This document shows, piece after piece, positions 12,411 to 64,000 of a DNA stretch of 64,000 bases. The stretch covers positions 25,367,444 to 25,431,443 of the forward strand of contig OZ025243.1 of NCBI GenBank assembly GCA_964019155.1. Reading direction: 5' to 3'. The DNA is from Osedax fenrisi (lineage: Eukaryota; Annelida; Polychaeta; Sabellida; Siboglinidae). Each line of letters starts with the position of its first letter. Position 1 is the stretch's first letter. Under the pieces are notes generated by a model, which saw only the letters and a list, made by a program, of their open reading frames with translations, searched no databases and was not told where the DNA came from. The position numbers were made by a program, and so were the translations under genes.

Positions 12411-12749
12411 GTCATTTAAAGGTCATGTCTACATTTCTAAAACTTCTTCTTCCTTCTAAACAGTGTATCACTGTATTGTATGTATGTTATCGCGTTGTTG
12501 TAATATGTTCACCATTACAGTATACTTTGCAGTACGCTATAATTGGAATTCTGTACAATATATTTTGTGATGTTTTTTTCTAATGTATGCGATTTGGTTA
12601 CATATCGATACATGATAGGCATATCTATATCATTATTTGTATATTATACTGGTTATAATGTTAACAATACATACATATATATTACTATAAGCTTGTATTC
12701 AACGTATATTTATATATATACACATACATAGATATATGAATACTATTTA

Positions 12750-14090
12750 CGAGGACATATTATTGACTTATTAAAAAAGCCGCGCGTTATATTACCAAGC
12801 CTCTATCACTGGTAAAGCATTGTATTTACATCGCGCGTTCGACGTCACGCCCATCTACACGCCCCCCCATCTATTATGACATATGACACGCCCACATTTA
12901 ATGGTTTCACTGTATATACGCGTATGTGTGTGATCGCGCGTCTATTCAGTATTCACGCGTACACATTGCATGCAGTCATAGGAGTACACATACATCGTTA
13001 TCTTATCTATTACGTCATAGCCACTACTACGCTTTGGATTACATCACACCCGCCTAGTACCAGTATATTACGTAAGACAGCGCCCCTCGGTGACGTATTG
13101 CCGGATTAACGCATAACCGGGTTTGTATCAACACACTGTAGAGTAGCAACAGTAACTTTAGCAACGCCATACATACCAATACATCCCCGCTAATGCACAC
13201 ATTATATACCACTAATTAATATACCATGTTATATTCTATATGTAATACTGTATTAGTAACTAATATTGTAATTGATATTATAACTAATTAGGATATCCTA
13301 TTATTTATAATTTATAAATAATAAAAAGTATAATTTTATTTATGTACGCACACATGCATATATACAATGTATATAATATACACTCTAATATATAAATATA
13401 GACTTTTTTGTAATGAATATACATAAACCATCACAATACAACATCACAATACACAGTCACCATCACCCATCACCAGTACTACTACTACTATTGTGGTGTT
13501 GTTGTTGTTGTTGTTGTTGTTTACTTGCGTACGTTCATCACGTGATGCCCACTCCTCCTATGCTGCCAGCATCCATCCCCTCAGTCTCATCCTCATCATC
13601 GTGTCCCTAACACCTAAGTCAACCTATTGTATATGGGTACCTATATGGCGGCTCACTGTATGTCTTTGTTTATATGTCTATTTATAGAACGGCCGCGCTT
13701 ATAGTCTATTTTTAGAACTATTTCCACGTCGCACGCTCCCTCTCTCTCTCCCGCACAAATACCAGTACTGTACTAAAGCCCCTATGTATGGAGGACACGT
13801 GACGGTTACGTAGGTTATCACGTGACGGGTAAAGGACATCGTGTCCTCGGTGATACCACCCACTGCTCGCTGTGTTCATCACGTTGCAGTTACACTCAGC
13901 ATAAGTTGTCCTCCACAATGCATCGATACTACTGTGTATATATAGTATACTATATTATTGGTATACATACTATAGTGTACGATTACTACTACTACTACTT
14001 ATATAATATCATAGATGCATGTGTATGTATGCGTAATTCACACTGGAAGTGCGATACTTCGTATGTAATACTGTGTATTTAGTATATACT
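12750..14090. other. GC-richer region with CRE-like and E-box-like sites, no assigned gene
   Basis: Contains several ACGTCA/TGACGT and CACGTG hexamers (12840-13100, 13520-13850), a (TTG)n run at about 13498-13520 and a CT-rich tract at about 13736-13752. A frame at about 13822-13930 has HCSLCSSRCSYTQHK with regularly spaced Cys/His. It could be an exon, but neither splice site is convincing. Confidence 0.35.
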
Positions 14091-14108
14091 ATATATATAT
14101 ACAGATAT

Positions 14109-14141
<33 letters not shown>

Positions 14142-14314
14142 GGTTCGATTATTGTGCGGAGGTGTGTGACTGTGTGTACGTGTGGTACGCTATACGGAGT
14201 GGTGCGAGGATATGTGTGATTATCACAGCGGTGTGCGGTGCGACTACCATACACACACTGGCGCTAAATGTGCCGCACTATATGTCTATTAGACATACGA
14301 CGTATGTCATACGT

Positions 14315-14817
14315 GTGTTGACCATCGATATTAAGAAAGTGGATAAGCAATTGACGCACGCAATGCATGTAAAATATAGACACGTGAATGACACTTTTAT
14401 CGATAAATTAACAAAATGGTATCAGTGATTTTGATTGGATATTAGTCATATTATATATGTCAAATATTGAAACAGTAGTCTTTTCGTCGAAATAGATTAA
14501 AGTGACTTCTATCTATATCAATGGATTTAAATTATAAATATCAATAAAATCAATAAAATAGTATTATATCTTCAATTTAAATACACAAAATTTCGAGGAA
14601 TGTTGATATTATGTATTTTAAATATATAATTTTATTTTTAGTATAGATAGTACATTAAAATTGGTAGTGATTATCAATATATATATGATAAATACATATT
14701 ATTATAAATAAAAAGTAGTGGGCCAGATAGTGGGTTTCGACTGCAGCGCTCGTAGCGGATAGTGCCATACACTACATTCAATTGCTTATCCACTTTCTTT
14801 ATATCGATAGTGTTGAC
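14315..14817. repeat. Inverted repeat pair, 40-bp arms
   Basis: Arms 14315-14354 (+) and 14778-14817 (-) both contain AAGAAAGTGGATAAGCAATT and translate to the same peptide TIDIKKVDKQL on their own strands. Between them lies about 420 bp of AT-rich DNA. This is either a fold-back element or two diverged exon copies in opposite orientation. Confidence 0.6.
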
Positions 14818-14844
14818 GCGCGATTCCTAGATACATAGGTTTCA

Positions 14845-14893
14845 TGTGTGTGTGTGTGTGTGTGTGTGTTTGTGTGTGTGTTTGTGTGTGTGA
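14845..14893. repeat. (GT)n microsatellite
   Basis: GT run with two TTTGTG interruptions. Confidence 0.9.
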
Positions 14894-15706
14894 GCGTATT
14901 GTATTGCATTATGTATACACAAATGTGTATATATATATAGAAATGTATATATATATATATTATATGAGATGCATGTGTATGTATACACATATGTGTGTGT
15001 GTGTATATATTACACATATCCAGGCACTAATGAAGGCGGCACACAGTTTCACTTTCATGTGTTGCGTCATGCTATTGCGTCATGTGGTGCGCGTTATGTA
15101 ATCACACACACACACACTCGAAGAGAGGGGGAGCCGCACATCTATAGTATATAGTAGAAACTACACACTATAGTATCGCTACCGAACTAACGTGTGCGAG
15201 TGTGTGTGTGCGTGGGAATGTGTGCGAAACACTGTTGTATTCTATTACCTAATAGGGTATACCGTGATCAAAGCGCATTATATAATACCAGCAAAGACTA
15301 TGCTGCATAGTCGTCTGATGGAAACACGTGTAAATATAGGCAACCAAATTAATAGTCTACCATTAGTAATGCTCCTTACTATAAATAGTACTATATATAT
15401 ACACTATACATATATTTATATATTTTATAAATGGTTTTAATTTCTTGGTACTGGTTAACATACATCTATAATGTGTAGTATAATTATTAGTTAATTATAC
15501 ATTTCTAGGTATTAACCTACATTTATATTATATGTATATTCACATTTATATATTATATATATATATATACATTCATCTAAATAATGATAACTATAACACA
15601 TTATAATGTTGATGATGTTCCTAATTCCGATGTCGTGATGACGCACACACGAGTGTATCACGAAGTAGTAGTATTGCGTTTCGTTCTAGTTATCCAGCTA
15701 CACGAT

Positions 15707-15744
15707 GTCGCACCGCTCTCACTCCGCGGAGTGAGTCGCACCGC
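15707..15744. mobile_element. 18-bp palindrome flanked by 10-bp direct repeats
   Basis: Palindromic core CTCACTCCGCGGAGTGAG between GTCGCACCGC (15707-15716) and GTCGCACCGC (15735-15744). Same layout as the other micro-palindromes, but smaller and GC-rich. The direct repeat length is atypical, so it is less certain. Confidence 0.4.
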
Positions 15745-15756
15745 CGATGTGGAATG

Positions 15757-15806
15757 TGACACGTGTCATATCTCACGTGACACGTGTCATATCTCACGTG
15801 ACACGC
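15757..15806. repeat. 21-bp tandem repeat with CACGTG sites
   Basis: Two exact units GTGACACGTGTCATATCTCAC and the start of a third, followed by (CTG)n. Each unit contains the palindrome GACACGTGTC. Confidence 0.85.
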
Positions 15807-15849
15807 GTGCTGCTGCTGCTGCTGCATCGTTCACACACGCATACGCGCT

Positions 15850-17044
15850 TCTCTCGAGTGTAAGTAGATGTTAACGTACACTCGATTAGTCATGCTACAT
15901 GACTAATGCATTCTAATGCATTACGACCACGTTCAACTACTACCCATACTGTAGTGTAAATACTATTTACTAAATAGATACATATTAATAAAGCTTATCT
16001 CCTTCACTGATCATCCTTACTAAGGAGTCCTTATGCTTCGTATATAAACTGAATTCATTCATTCAATCATATATTAATACATATATGTATACATATATTA
16101 ATAACGGAATCTCCACCTTTCCCCACTGCCCATTGTTTTAATAAGCAATAACACTGTACCACGTGACTAACATTCCTGCCTGTTTACGTAGACATTACAT
16201 AACATCATTGTGTACAAGGGGCCAACACGTGATGCACTGAGGCGGCTACTAATTAAGGACATATGATTCATTGTACTTGGTCCGTACACAAAGTGAACAG
16301 AATTTATTACAGTACATAACTGATAGATAATTAATTAGCTACAGTTAATTAATTATAACTAGTTAATTAATTATCATCAACTTGCCATCAATATGTGCAA
16401 TTTGTGAAGTATAATATACTATATGTGATAATATTAATATTTATAATAAGTTATTGAATTATTTCATTACTGACTTATAAATAACTAAGTATTGATTAAT
16501 ATCCACGACCCCATATAGGATTTACAGTTAACCTATACAATGATCTGGGGCCATTATATTGTATCTGATAACTTATTAATTCATTCCATTATAAAAAGCA
16601 GTGAATGATTATTCTTCAGAGAGGACATTAAATCTATATATAGCCTATATGATATAGGCTATATATAGGATATATCATACTGGTAGCACATGTATGTAGC
16701 ACACTGGTCATTACTATATACCAACCAGCAAACCACTAGCGCCATCATACATAGTATACGTAGTTATATACACAGTGCATGCTATACACACTGTAGCCAG
16801 TGATTTATATGTTTATTATTACAATGTTTATACTTTGTGTATACATTGATACACTACTACAGTTATACTTGTATATGATCTATACTGTACCATACAGATT
16901 GTATTATATAATTGATATATTTGTATGTATTTGTGTACATGTCACATGTAACATGTGGTATATACTATATAGTATATATTATATAGTATATAGAATATAC
17001 TGTATTATACAGTATATACTATATTTTATAGTCTATATACCATC

Positions 17045-17075
<31 letters not shown>

Positions 17076-17155
17076 CACTATTATATACCATCTACTGTTG
17101 TTATAAGAACCATACAATTGTATAAATTGTTATGTTCCAGCACTGATATTCATTG
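15850..17155. other. AT-rich non-coding stretch
   Basis: Short inverted repeats (for example TATAGCCTATAT...ATATAGGCTATA near 16638-16665) and a (TA)n block at about 17045-17071. No gene recognised. Confidence 0.5.
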
Positions 17156-17163
17156 TTTATAAC

Positions 17164-20135
17164 TAGGGGCGTTGGAACGATTTAAGAATAGGGGGGGCAT
17201 GATTTTGTTCTAGATATTTTTTTTTGCACCATCAATTACTATTGAATTACATTATAAATCCTCTCTATTGGAATACTCTCGGTGAGCTTTGTATATGTAT
17301 ATGGTTAATGTAAATGCAAGATTTACATTTTTTTACAATATAAATAAGTAAAATAAAAATGCTATAATATTTATTAAATTATAATCTGACATACATTAAA
17401 AAAAAGTTAGGGGAAAGTCTCCGATTACCGACCCCCTCCAAATACCGACCCCCTCTCGTATCTCAGTAACTATAAGTGATACCAAAAACTTATATATACA
17501 TGAACTGTTAGCAATTTAATGATAAATATTAATAAGTATATTGTTTTACAAAATATTCAATCCTACAATTTTTATTTGATAAAATGTAATATTCTGTTTT
17601 TACTTTTTTAATATTTGAATAATAACTTTTTTAAATCATTGTAAATACTTTATTAATAAAAAGAAACTTAATACTTAGCATAATATTGTAGATCAATACA
17701 TTTTATAACTATTATAAAAATAATTCAATTTGAATAACTATTAACCAACATATCTTAATTATAGAAATCCATATGATTTTCCTAATACCGACCCCCTAAA
17801 TTACTCTAATACCGACCCCATGTGATTTATAATATCCAATCAAAATAGATCCGTATTTTACTTTAAATATGTCATAAGTTGTTAGTGTATAATTTATATA
17901 GATTAAGGATACATGATTCCATTCTATTATATACATACTGATTAATAACTAAATATTAAATAATAATACACACTATTTTAATATAATTTCTATAAAGTTT
18001 AAATTTAATATTACTATTAAAACATAAATTCAATAACAAAATAATTTCGTGCATGTTATAATTATTTATATCTATGGATATCTACTATGTTGATTGGATA
18101 TTATAATACTAAAATACTAAAATTATTTATACCACGATTATTTTAGGGGGTCGGTATTAGGAACAGGTTTCCGATAAATTCAATAACAAAATAATTTCGT
18201 GCATGTTATAATTATTTATATCTATGGATATCTACTATGTTGATTGGATATTATAATACTAACATTATTTATACCGCGAGTATTTTAAGGGGTCGGTATT
18301 AGGAACAGGTATCCGATTACCGACCCCCCTGTTTATTCTTGTTAATATAATTATATCAAAAATTTAAAATAGCCACATTTTTCATTGCCATAATATTACC
18401 ATATTAACAAATTTTCAAATAAATATATTTAATATTGAATAAGTTATTACAAATAATCATTTAGTGATCGGTAATAACCTATTACTAATAGGAGACTTTC
18501 CCCTATAGGTATACATAGGTGTACTTAATAAATGTTATCATATTAATGTTATATATATTAAATTTATTGATGATACAATATATTATATAATACAATTAGT
18601 TGTTAAATATATAATAGATTAGTATACTATTAATTATATTATAATCATCATTGATGAGTCATAATTTATATTTTCTATGTAAATCTAATGACATTTCATT
18701 TGTCGAAGCGTGAATATTATAGTTTTCATTTTATATAAAGTGTTTAACAATTCATCACAATATTATGACTTTGTTAATCTATTATTTAAAAACTGTACAC
18801 AGTACAGTAGACAGGTTCGTTCGAATCAATTATTAATCCTTCATATAAAATATAATACATATCTATATTTTAGTATAATATGTAGTAACAATTTTGATAA
18901 AAAAAATAGTTATCTTCGTCACAAAGCATTTAAAGTTTGAAATATTAATTATTATTTTAAAAAATAATGTGTAATATGCCATGTATAATAGTATTGACGC
19001 CATCTTATTATCTTTGATGTTTACAAATATCTAAATAAATATTTAAAATTAATTATGTATTTGTATTATATTTAATGAATTAATATAATATATACCATTC
19101 TTTATATTTATTATTAATATAATATCTATATTTCATTTTTATATCTACAAATTACCAATATTAATGTCTCCTAAAACTCGAGAAAATACACCATTTTACA
19201 AAGTATTAATTTCAAAATAATTCAAAAAAATAATTATTTTTTTAAAATTAATATATATAATTATACTTTACATAAATTTGAGTGATCATATTGTATTGAA
19301 TTGTGGATATAAGTTAGATATAAATGTCCTTTATACAAATAAAATTAAAAAATTAAAAAATATGTCAACATATTTTGTATTTCATATTTCAAATAAAAAT
19401 CCAAAAAAAATACAAATGATGTTAATTTTTTTTCTAAAAATAATTTTTAATTTTTTAATAATTAATTTGAATTGTATTATTATTATCTATAAATTATATA
19501 TTTTATTTTTTTAAATTAAATTGTTATAATTTATTTATATTAAATTATACGATTTTTAGATATTTTTTTTTACTAAAATTATTTTATAAAATTTGGGCAT
19601 CTAGATTGTTATAAAAAATATTTTAAATTGTTAATACTACTTGTAATATATCTTTCTAGGATATATCCATATTTGGCTTTAAAAAAAATCATTCAATTTT
19701 ATAAAAATTGAATAAAACTTATTTCTATATATCCCCCATGTTAAATTGTATATGTACTCAATGTTAAAATAAAAAAGGTCTTGTGACAAAACTATTTAAG
19801 ATATAGGTCTAAAATGTTAAACACTTATTCATTATAGCATACATAATTATCATAGATGTGAAGGTTTATAAAATTACGAAAACAAAATTAGTACGAACCG
19901 GTCTACTGTACAGTGTACATTGTACAACTAAAATTATTTTAACACAAACAATTATAAAAATATTTTTAATAAATTATATTTCTATTCTATTATTTTGATT
20001 ACTACTTTTAAATAAATACATATATATATTGCCCCCCCCTATATTTTTTCAGGGGGGGCAAAATATATACTGCCCCCCCCTATATTTGTTAAGGGGGGGG
20101 CCGCCCCCCCTTCCCCCCCTATTCCGACGCCCCTA
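17164..20135. mobile_element. hAT-like element G with nested family A copy
   Basis: Left end TAGGGGCGTTGGAACGATTT followed by a G run; right end, in reverse, TAGGGGCGTCGGAATAGGGG followed by G runs. Flanking 8-mers TTTATAAC (17156-17163) and TTTCTAAC (20136-20143) differ by one base, consistent with an aged 8-bp hAT duplication. About 3 kb long, of which 1.1 kb is the nested element A3. The rest is AT-rich with no transposase frame. Confidence 0.7.
17410..18503 (-). mobile_element. Family A TIR element, copy A3 (inverted)
   Basis: GGGGAAAGTCTCCGATTACC at left and GGAGACTTTCCCC at right, with TA on both sides (17408-17409, 18504-18505). Carries TACCGACCCC motifs and TATCTCAGTAACTAT just inside the left end. 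Opposite orientation to A1, A2 and A4. Contains a 150-bp internal tandem duplication (18024-18173 and 18174-18323), which explains its greater length. Confidence 0.85.
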
Positions 20136-20213
20136 TTTCTAACCATAACTAGCTAGATATTAAATAACACTATAGTATCCTCTATGTATACTCTGAATAT
20201 ATATATATATATA

Positions 20214-21008
20214 CAGTAAACCCTCTCTATAAGAAACTATTTTTTTTCAGTACTTTTTTTCTTATAGAGAGGTTTTCTTATAAAGAGGTTTTTACTTTTC
20301 CAATAATTTTAAGAATTAATTTATAATTGAAAATGCATTATATAATCTATAGGTTATATATGTATATAGTATATTTATTTTGTATACTGTTTTAAATGTA
20401 TACTATATTGTTTTGGCTTAGACATGTTAATATATAATGAAATTTTATTAGATTTACATTAGAAATTATAAATTATGAATCATCATTGATGAATATAATA
20501 TAATGAATATTATAATAATCTATTATTTAACAATTAATTGTATAAATTGTATCATCAATACATTTTAAGGATATAATAATATTTATTAATAAATTTTAAT
20601 AAATTTATCTATATACAATATCATTTATTAATTAATTTGAATAAATTCAAAGATAAAAATAACATTTATTAATTAATTTTAATAAATTTATGGATATACA
20701 ATAACAATTATTAATTAATTTTAATTCATTTCGAGCTATTTATGTAATATAATATTTATAAGAAAAAAAAATATCTTATATAATAATTATTTCTATAATT
20801 ATTATCAATATACAATACTTCTATTTATATATAATTATTTTGTATACAATAAGTTTCTTATAAAGAGGTTTTTCTTATATTTTTCTTATAAGATTTTCTT
20901 ATAAAGAGGTTTTTTAATGTGGAAAAGGTTGAATTCCAACCAAATGTGCGAAAAATGTTCTTATAAAGAGGTTTTTCTTATAAAGAGGTTTCTTATAGAG
21001 AGGTTTTA

Positions 21009-21011
<3 letters not shown>
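20214..21011. mobile_element. pogo/Tigger-like TIR element
   Basis: Ends CAGTAAACCCTCTCTATAAG and, in reverse, CAGTAAAACCTCTCTATAAG, inside TA dinucleotides. CAGT-start ends with TA duplication are typical of pogo/Tigger elements. The stretch CTTATAAAGAGGTTTT is repeated about seven times near both ends, probably transposase sites. 798 bp, no transposase frame. Confidence 0.8.

Positions 21012-21098
<87 letters not shown>
21012..21098. repeat. (TA)n microsatellite
   Basis: Pure TA run directly abutting the right end of the pogo-like element, so it grew from the insertion target or from the duplicated TA. Confidence 0.95.
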
Positions 21099-21103
<5 letters not shown>

Positions 21104-21119
21104 ATGAATGTTTATGTTG

Positions 21120-22800
21120 GTAAGAATAATTCAAGGAAAGCTATTTCCATAAGTAACTGTGATGTTATAGTATATAGACTGCTAGGTTTATCAGATAATT
21201 CAACAATCTCTGGTTGTTTATACATGAGTTGATTGTACAAAACATGTATATGTACATATGTTATTTTCTATGAATTACATAATGAAGATATACTGTAATT
21301 ATAATATATATATAAAATACAATATAATATTATATAATATAAATTAATGTTGATTAAAATAACTTATTTACACAAAATACAATATACTATTTTCACTAAT
21401 TCTAGATTAAAGGAGTATTTTTTATATTATTATTTCATTATTAACATTATATTATATTTAATAAGTTGTAATAGAATAATTAATTATTATGTATTAAATA
21501 ATTATTTACTTTAATAATATTTAAATATTATATTTATATTTTTAATTTAAATAATTTATATTATTAATTTTGTATTTTAGTATTCTATAATTACTAATAT
21601 TATTTAATAGCTTAAATAGCTTACATTCTATATAATAATTAATTAAATATATTAAATATATAATATATATAAATATAATTATATATTAAATAAATTAAAT
21701 ATTTTAAATAAGTTCACATTAAATAAATATCATTGACCATTGTCCTTATATAAATGTTATTGTCACTTATTGATTTTAATTTGAAATTAGGAAAATCAAT
21801 TATCTATTAAATTTGAATAATTTAAAATATTAAACTAAATAAAATAAATAAATTTTAAATAATATTTACACAAATGCAGACTTAACATACTATATATTCA
21901 TATGTTCCGATGGATGCTATCTTTAGAACTACTGATCCATAATTATGCTATTATAATAGCAAATCAGATCTGAATATATCTGATTCAAACTTTCAATCAG
22001 AAGTTTCAATAACTTTGACTGATGCCCTTGACGAGGTGAACATTTTATTTGAACATCCAATCGGAACTTCCTAATATATTGTGTAGTGTGATGTCAGCTT
22101 TATTGTAAATTTCATATTAGTAACCTCCTTTTATCTGAACAGAGAGCCTTATAACAAACATTGTGTTCTCTAGGGTAACTTATTTAGATGTGTAATCTAC
22201 ATAATATAATGATTTGTTATAAATTAAACCTACCTATGTATCAGTAAATATAATTATTATATTAATACTTTTATGAATGTCTAATATTACAATAATAATT
22301 ATATTGAATAATTTATAAAATATTAATAACCATAAGATATAATAATAATTTAATAAATGAGTAAAACAACGTATAATACACGTATGTACATTATTCTGTA
22401 TACATCTGTATATATTATTCTATTAAATTTGTAAATAATGAATTAATATTTTATCTTATTATTATATTAGATTATATATTATCTATAATTAATTATCTAT
22501 TTTGACAATGAAATTACACCAACATTGTACCTAGGATTTCGATGAGGATATCACATACTTTAGGTGTACTATCCCCTATGATTTATAATTGATCTCATAA
22601 ATATTTATTTTCCGGAATAGTACCGATATGAACAAATATTCATGAAAGTTTTCTAAAAGTATTGATTTAACAAATTTTATTTACTATGAAATATTTATAA
22701 ATTAAATTTTAAAATAGTAGAATTATATAATAGCTAATAATCAACCCTGTCCCTATTGCATAACCAGTGGTTATTAACCACACCTCTTCACCTATTACAT
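21120..22800. other. AT-rich stretch upstream of the MTUS-like gene
   Basis: No repeat family or exon recognised. A promoter for the gene at 22813 must lie here or nearer, but no clear element can be named. Confidence 0.4.
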
Positions 22801-22812
22801 AACATATAATAC

Positions 22813-37424
<14,612 letters not shown>

Positions 37425-37555
37425 GTCATACAACTAGTCATCAATGAGGTTCTCTCATAAGTTTCATTTTATATCCCGTCATAATATTTTTAATTCTTTA
37501 ATTTATGATTTATAATTTAGTCAATGACTTTATATTTACAACTGTGATTTTGTAT

Positions 37556-37561
37556 AATAAA
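37556..37561 (+). terminator. Poly(A) signal AATAAA, MTUS-like gene
   Basis: First canonical AATAAA on this strand after the stop, 132 bp downstream, followed by a second AATAAAT. Confidence 0.55.
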
Positions 37562-37590
37562 TAATAAATATATATTATAATATATGTTTG

Positions 37591-37596
37591 TTTATT
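37591..37596 (-). terminator. Poly(A) signal AATAAA, MINDY4-like gene
   Basis: TTTATT on the + strand reads AATAAA on the - strand, 96 bp past the stop at 37692. It faces the other gene's signal at 37556. Confidence 0.5.
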
Positions 37597-37629
37597 AATT
37601 TTAATATAGAGTATAATATTATTTAAATA

Positions 37630-37633
37630 TAAG

Positions 37634-37680
<47 letters not shown>
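37630..37680. repeat. (TA)n microsatellite
   Basis: TA run in the 3' untranslated part of the MINDY4-like gene. Confidence 0.9.
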
Positions 37681-37686
<6 letters not shown>

Positions 37687-37691
37687 TTAAT

Positions 37692-62734
<25,043 letters not shown>

Positions 62735-63166
62735 CTGCGCAACGGGTTGGGGTGGGGGGTGTTATAACTCGGCGAGATAATCGTATACGCTGATATAACA
62801 CATACGATATATGATATTAATGGGCAACAACAACAGAAAATAGGCATATTATTTTGAAGCCATTTAGAAGAAAACATATACATATTATTATAATTAACAG
62901 AAGAAAAAAATTATTATTAAAATTCTTCTAATAAATATTATTATTATTATTATTATTATATATCACATATGATATTGGACGTAAGTACATACCTATATAT
63001 ATATGCCTATAGGTCATATTATAATATAAACGTATACGTTATAGAGATTAAACTGTATTGCACTATATATAGTGTGTATACACACTCTAGTGTATTATTT
63101 ATAATCTACTAATTATTTTAAAATTAGTAGTGACGTGAAATATACTAAATAATATACTCAGTTTTT

Positions 63167-63170
<4 letters not shown>

Positions 63171-63197
<27 letters not shown>
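63171..63197. repeat. (CA)n microsatellite
   Basis: About 13 CA units. Confidence 0.95.
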
Positions 63198-63202
<5 letters not shown>

Positions 63203-63567
63203 TACACACGCACATATATAAACGACTTTATATATATTTAATTATATGTAGGTATGTGTGTTATCTAAATAATATATACAATTATATATTATTATAAAAC
63301 ATATTTTAAAATTAATATTATATTTTGAATTGCTATGCTTACGATAAACTGGATTACCCCTTTATTGGGTGTATTATGTCATATGCTACGTATTATTTAT
63401 AAAATATGAATACTTATATACTATACTATAGTATATATGTTAATTTTATAGGTTTTATTCTGTATAAAGAAATATTCGTGTTTATATGCTATGCGCTATA
63501 TAAAACAATGCAAGACATATTCACGGTACTAAAGCGATACTAAAACATGCGCAGCAGCAGCAGCACT

Positions 63568-63627
63568 GATGCCTACTACGGATGCCTACTACTGATGCCT
63601 ACTGCTGATGCCTACTGCTGATGCCTC
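63568..63627. repeat. 13-bp tandem repeat TGATGCCTACTGC
   Basis: Four and a half units preceded by (CAG)n. Confidence 0.9.
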
Positions 63628-64000
63628 CGCCCAATAAACTACAGGCAATCAGTGCGGCGGCGCCTCGCTACGTAAGAGATAACGATCTGTTGTGATTGAA
63701 GAGAGCGGCACAATAGAACTGCGATATCGACATGCTATTGTTGTCTATAGAGTGTTGGTATAGTCAGCCGTGTGCGTATGTGCGTGTGCGTGTGTGTGTG
63801 CGAACTAGTTACACGTTCGTAGTCACGTGATACGTGTAATCAACGTGTTACGTAACTATTAGAATATATGTATACGTATATATATATGTATATGTATATG
63901 TGTATGTATACTATAGTAATATAATATAATAAATAACAATATATTGTAAATATATTTACAAATACAAATAATACAAATATGTATACATGGTATACGTGTA

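Larger units (their letters stand above)
62740..64000. other. Right edge, no gene recognised
   Basis: Should contain or precede the 5' part of the MINDY4-like gene, but no exon with the family's PCG (catalytic Cys) motif was found. Holds a (CA)n run at 63171-63197, a 13-bp tandem repeat (TGATGCCTACTGC) at about 63568-63627 and GC-rich, CACGTG-containing sequence at 63640-63860. Confidence 0.4.

Overview
The window is nuclear DNA of an animal, probably an invertebrate. It is strongly AT-rich and full of (TA)n arrays. Its genes are split into short, in-phase exons with GT..AG borders, often GTTAGT at the donor. They resemble animal proteins (MINDY4 deubiquitinase, MTUS/ATIP microtubule proteins), and the non-coding DNA carries LINEs, tRNA-derived SINEs and many short DNA transposons. 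The species cannot be named from the sequence.

Layout. Positions 1-22.8 kb are mostly non-coding: terminal-inverted-repeat elements, a 54-60 bp minisatellite with higher-order structure (1.63-2.68 kb), long dinucleotide arrays, and a few weak candidate exons, the best being a possible membrane-anchor first exon at 1358. Positions 22.8-37.4 kb on the + strand hold a complete 13-exon gene for a 539-residue protein with a basic Ser/Thr/Pro-rich N-terminus and a C-terminal coiled coil like MTUS/ATIP. Positions 37.7-62.7 kb on the - strand hold eight exons of a MINDY4-like deubiquitinase. The active-site His exon is present; the Cys exon was not found and probably lies beyond the right edge. The two genes converge, with poly(A) signals 29 bp apart.

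The introns are packed with mobile DNA. One architecture recurs under different sequences: ends beginning TAGGGGA, a TA target duplication, and a family-specific 8-12 bp motif repeated in the ends and inside (TACCGACCCC, TACGGACACC, TACGGGCC, TACCGACACC, TAGTGGTCGAT). One such element (47.7-53.6 kb) contains an almost perfect 2.7 kb (TAC)n array and has a duplicated empty site beside it.

The most unusual signal is a set of 18-41 bp palindromes flanked by target-site-like direct repeats (2, 7, 8 or 10 bp). They look like transposons reduced to their two ends. Two kinds share end sequence with full-length elements in this window (a 454 bp family with 7-bp duplications and a 308 bp family with TA duplications).

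Other elements are two hAT-like elements with 8-bp duplications plus a third larger one, a pogo/Tigger-like element, two dead LINE copies and a SINE family. All exon calls were made by eye from reading frame, splice sites and phase; no database search was possible.
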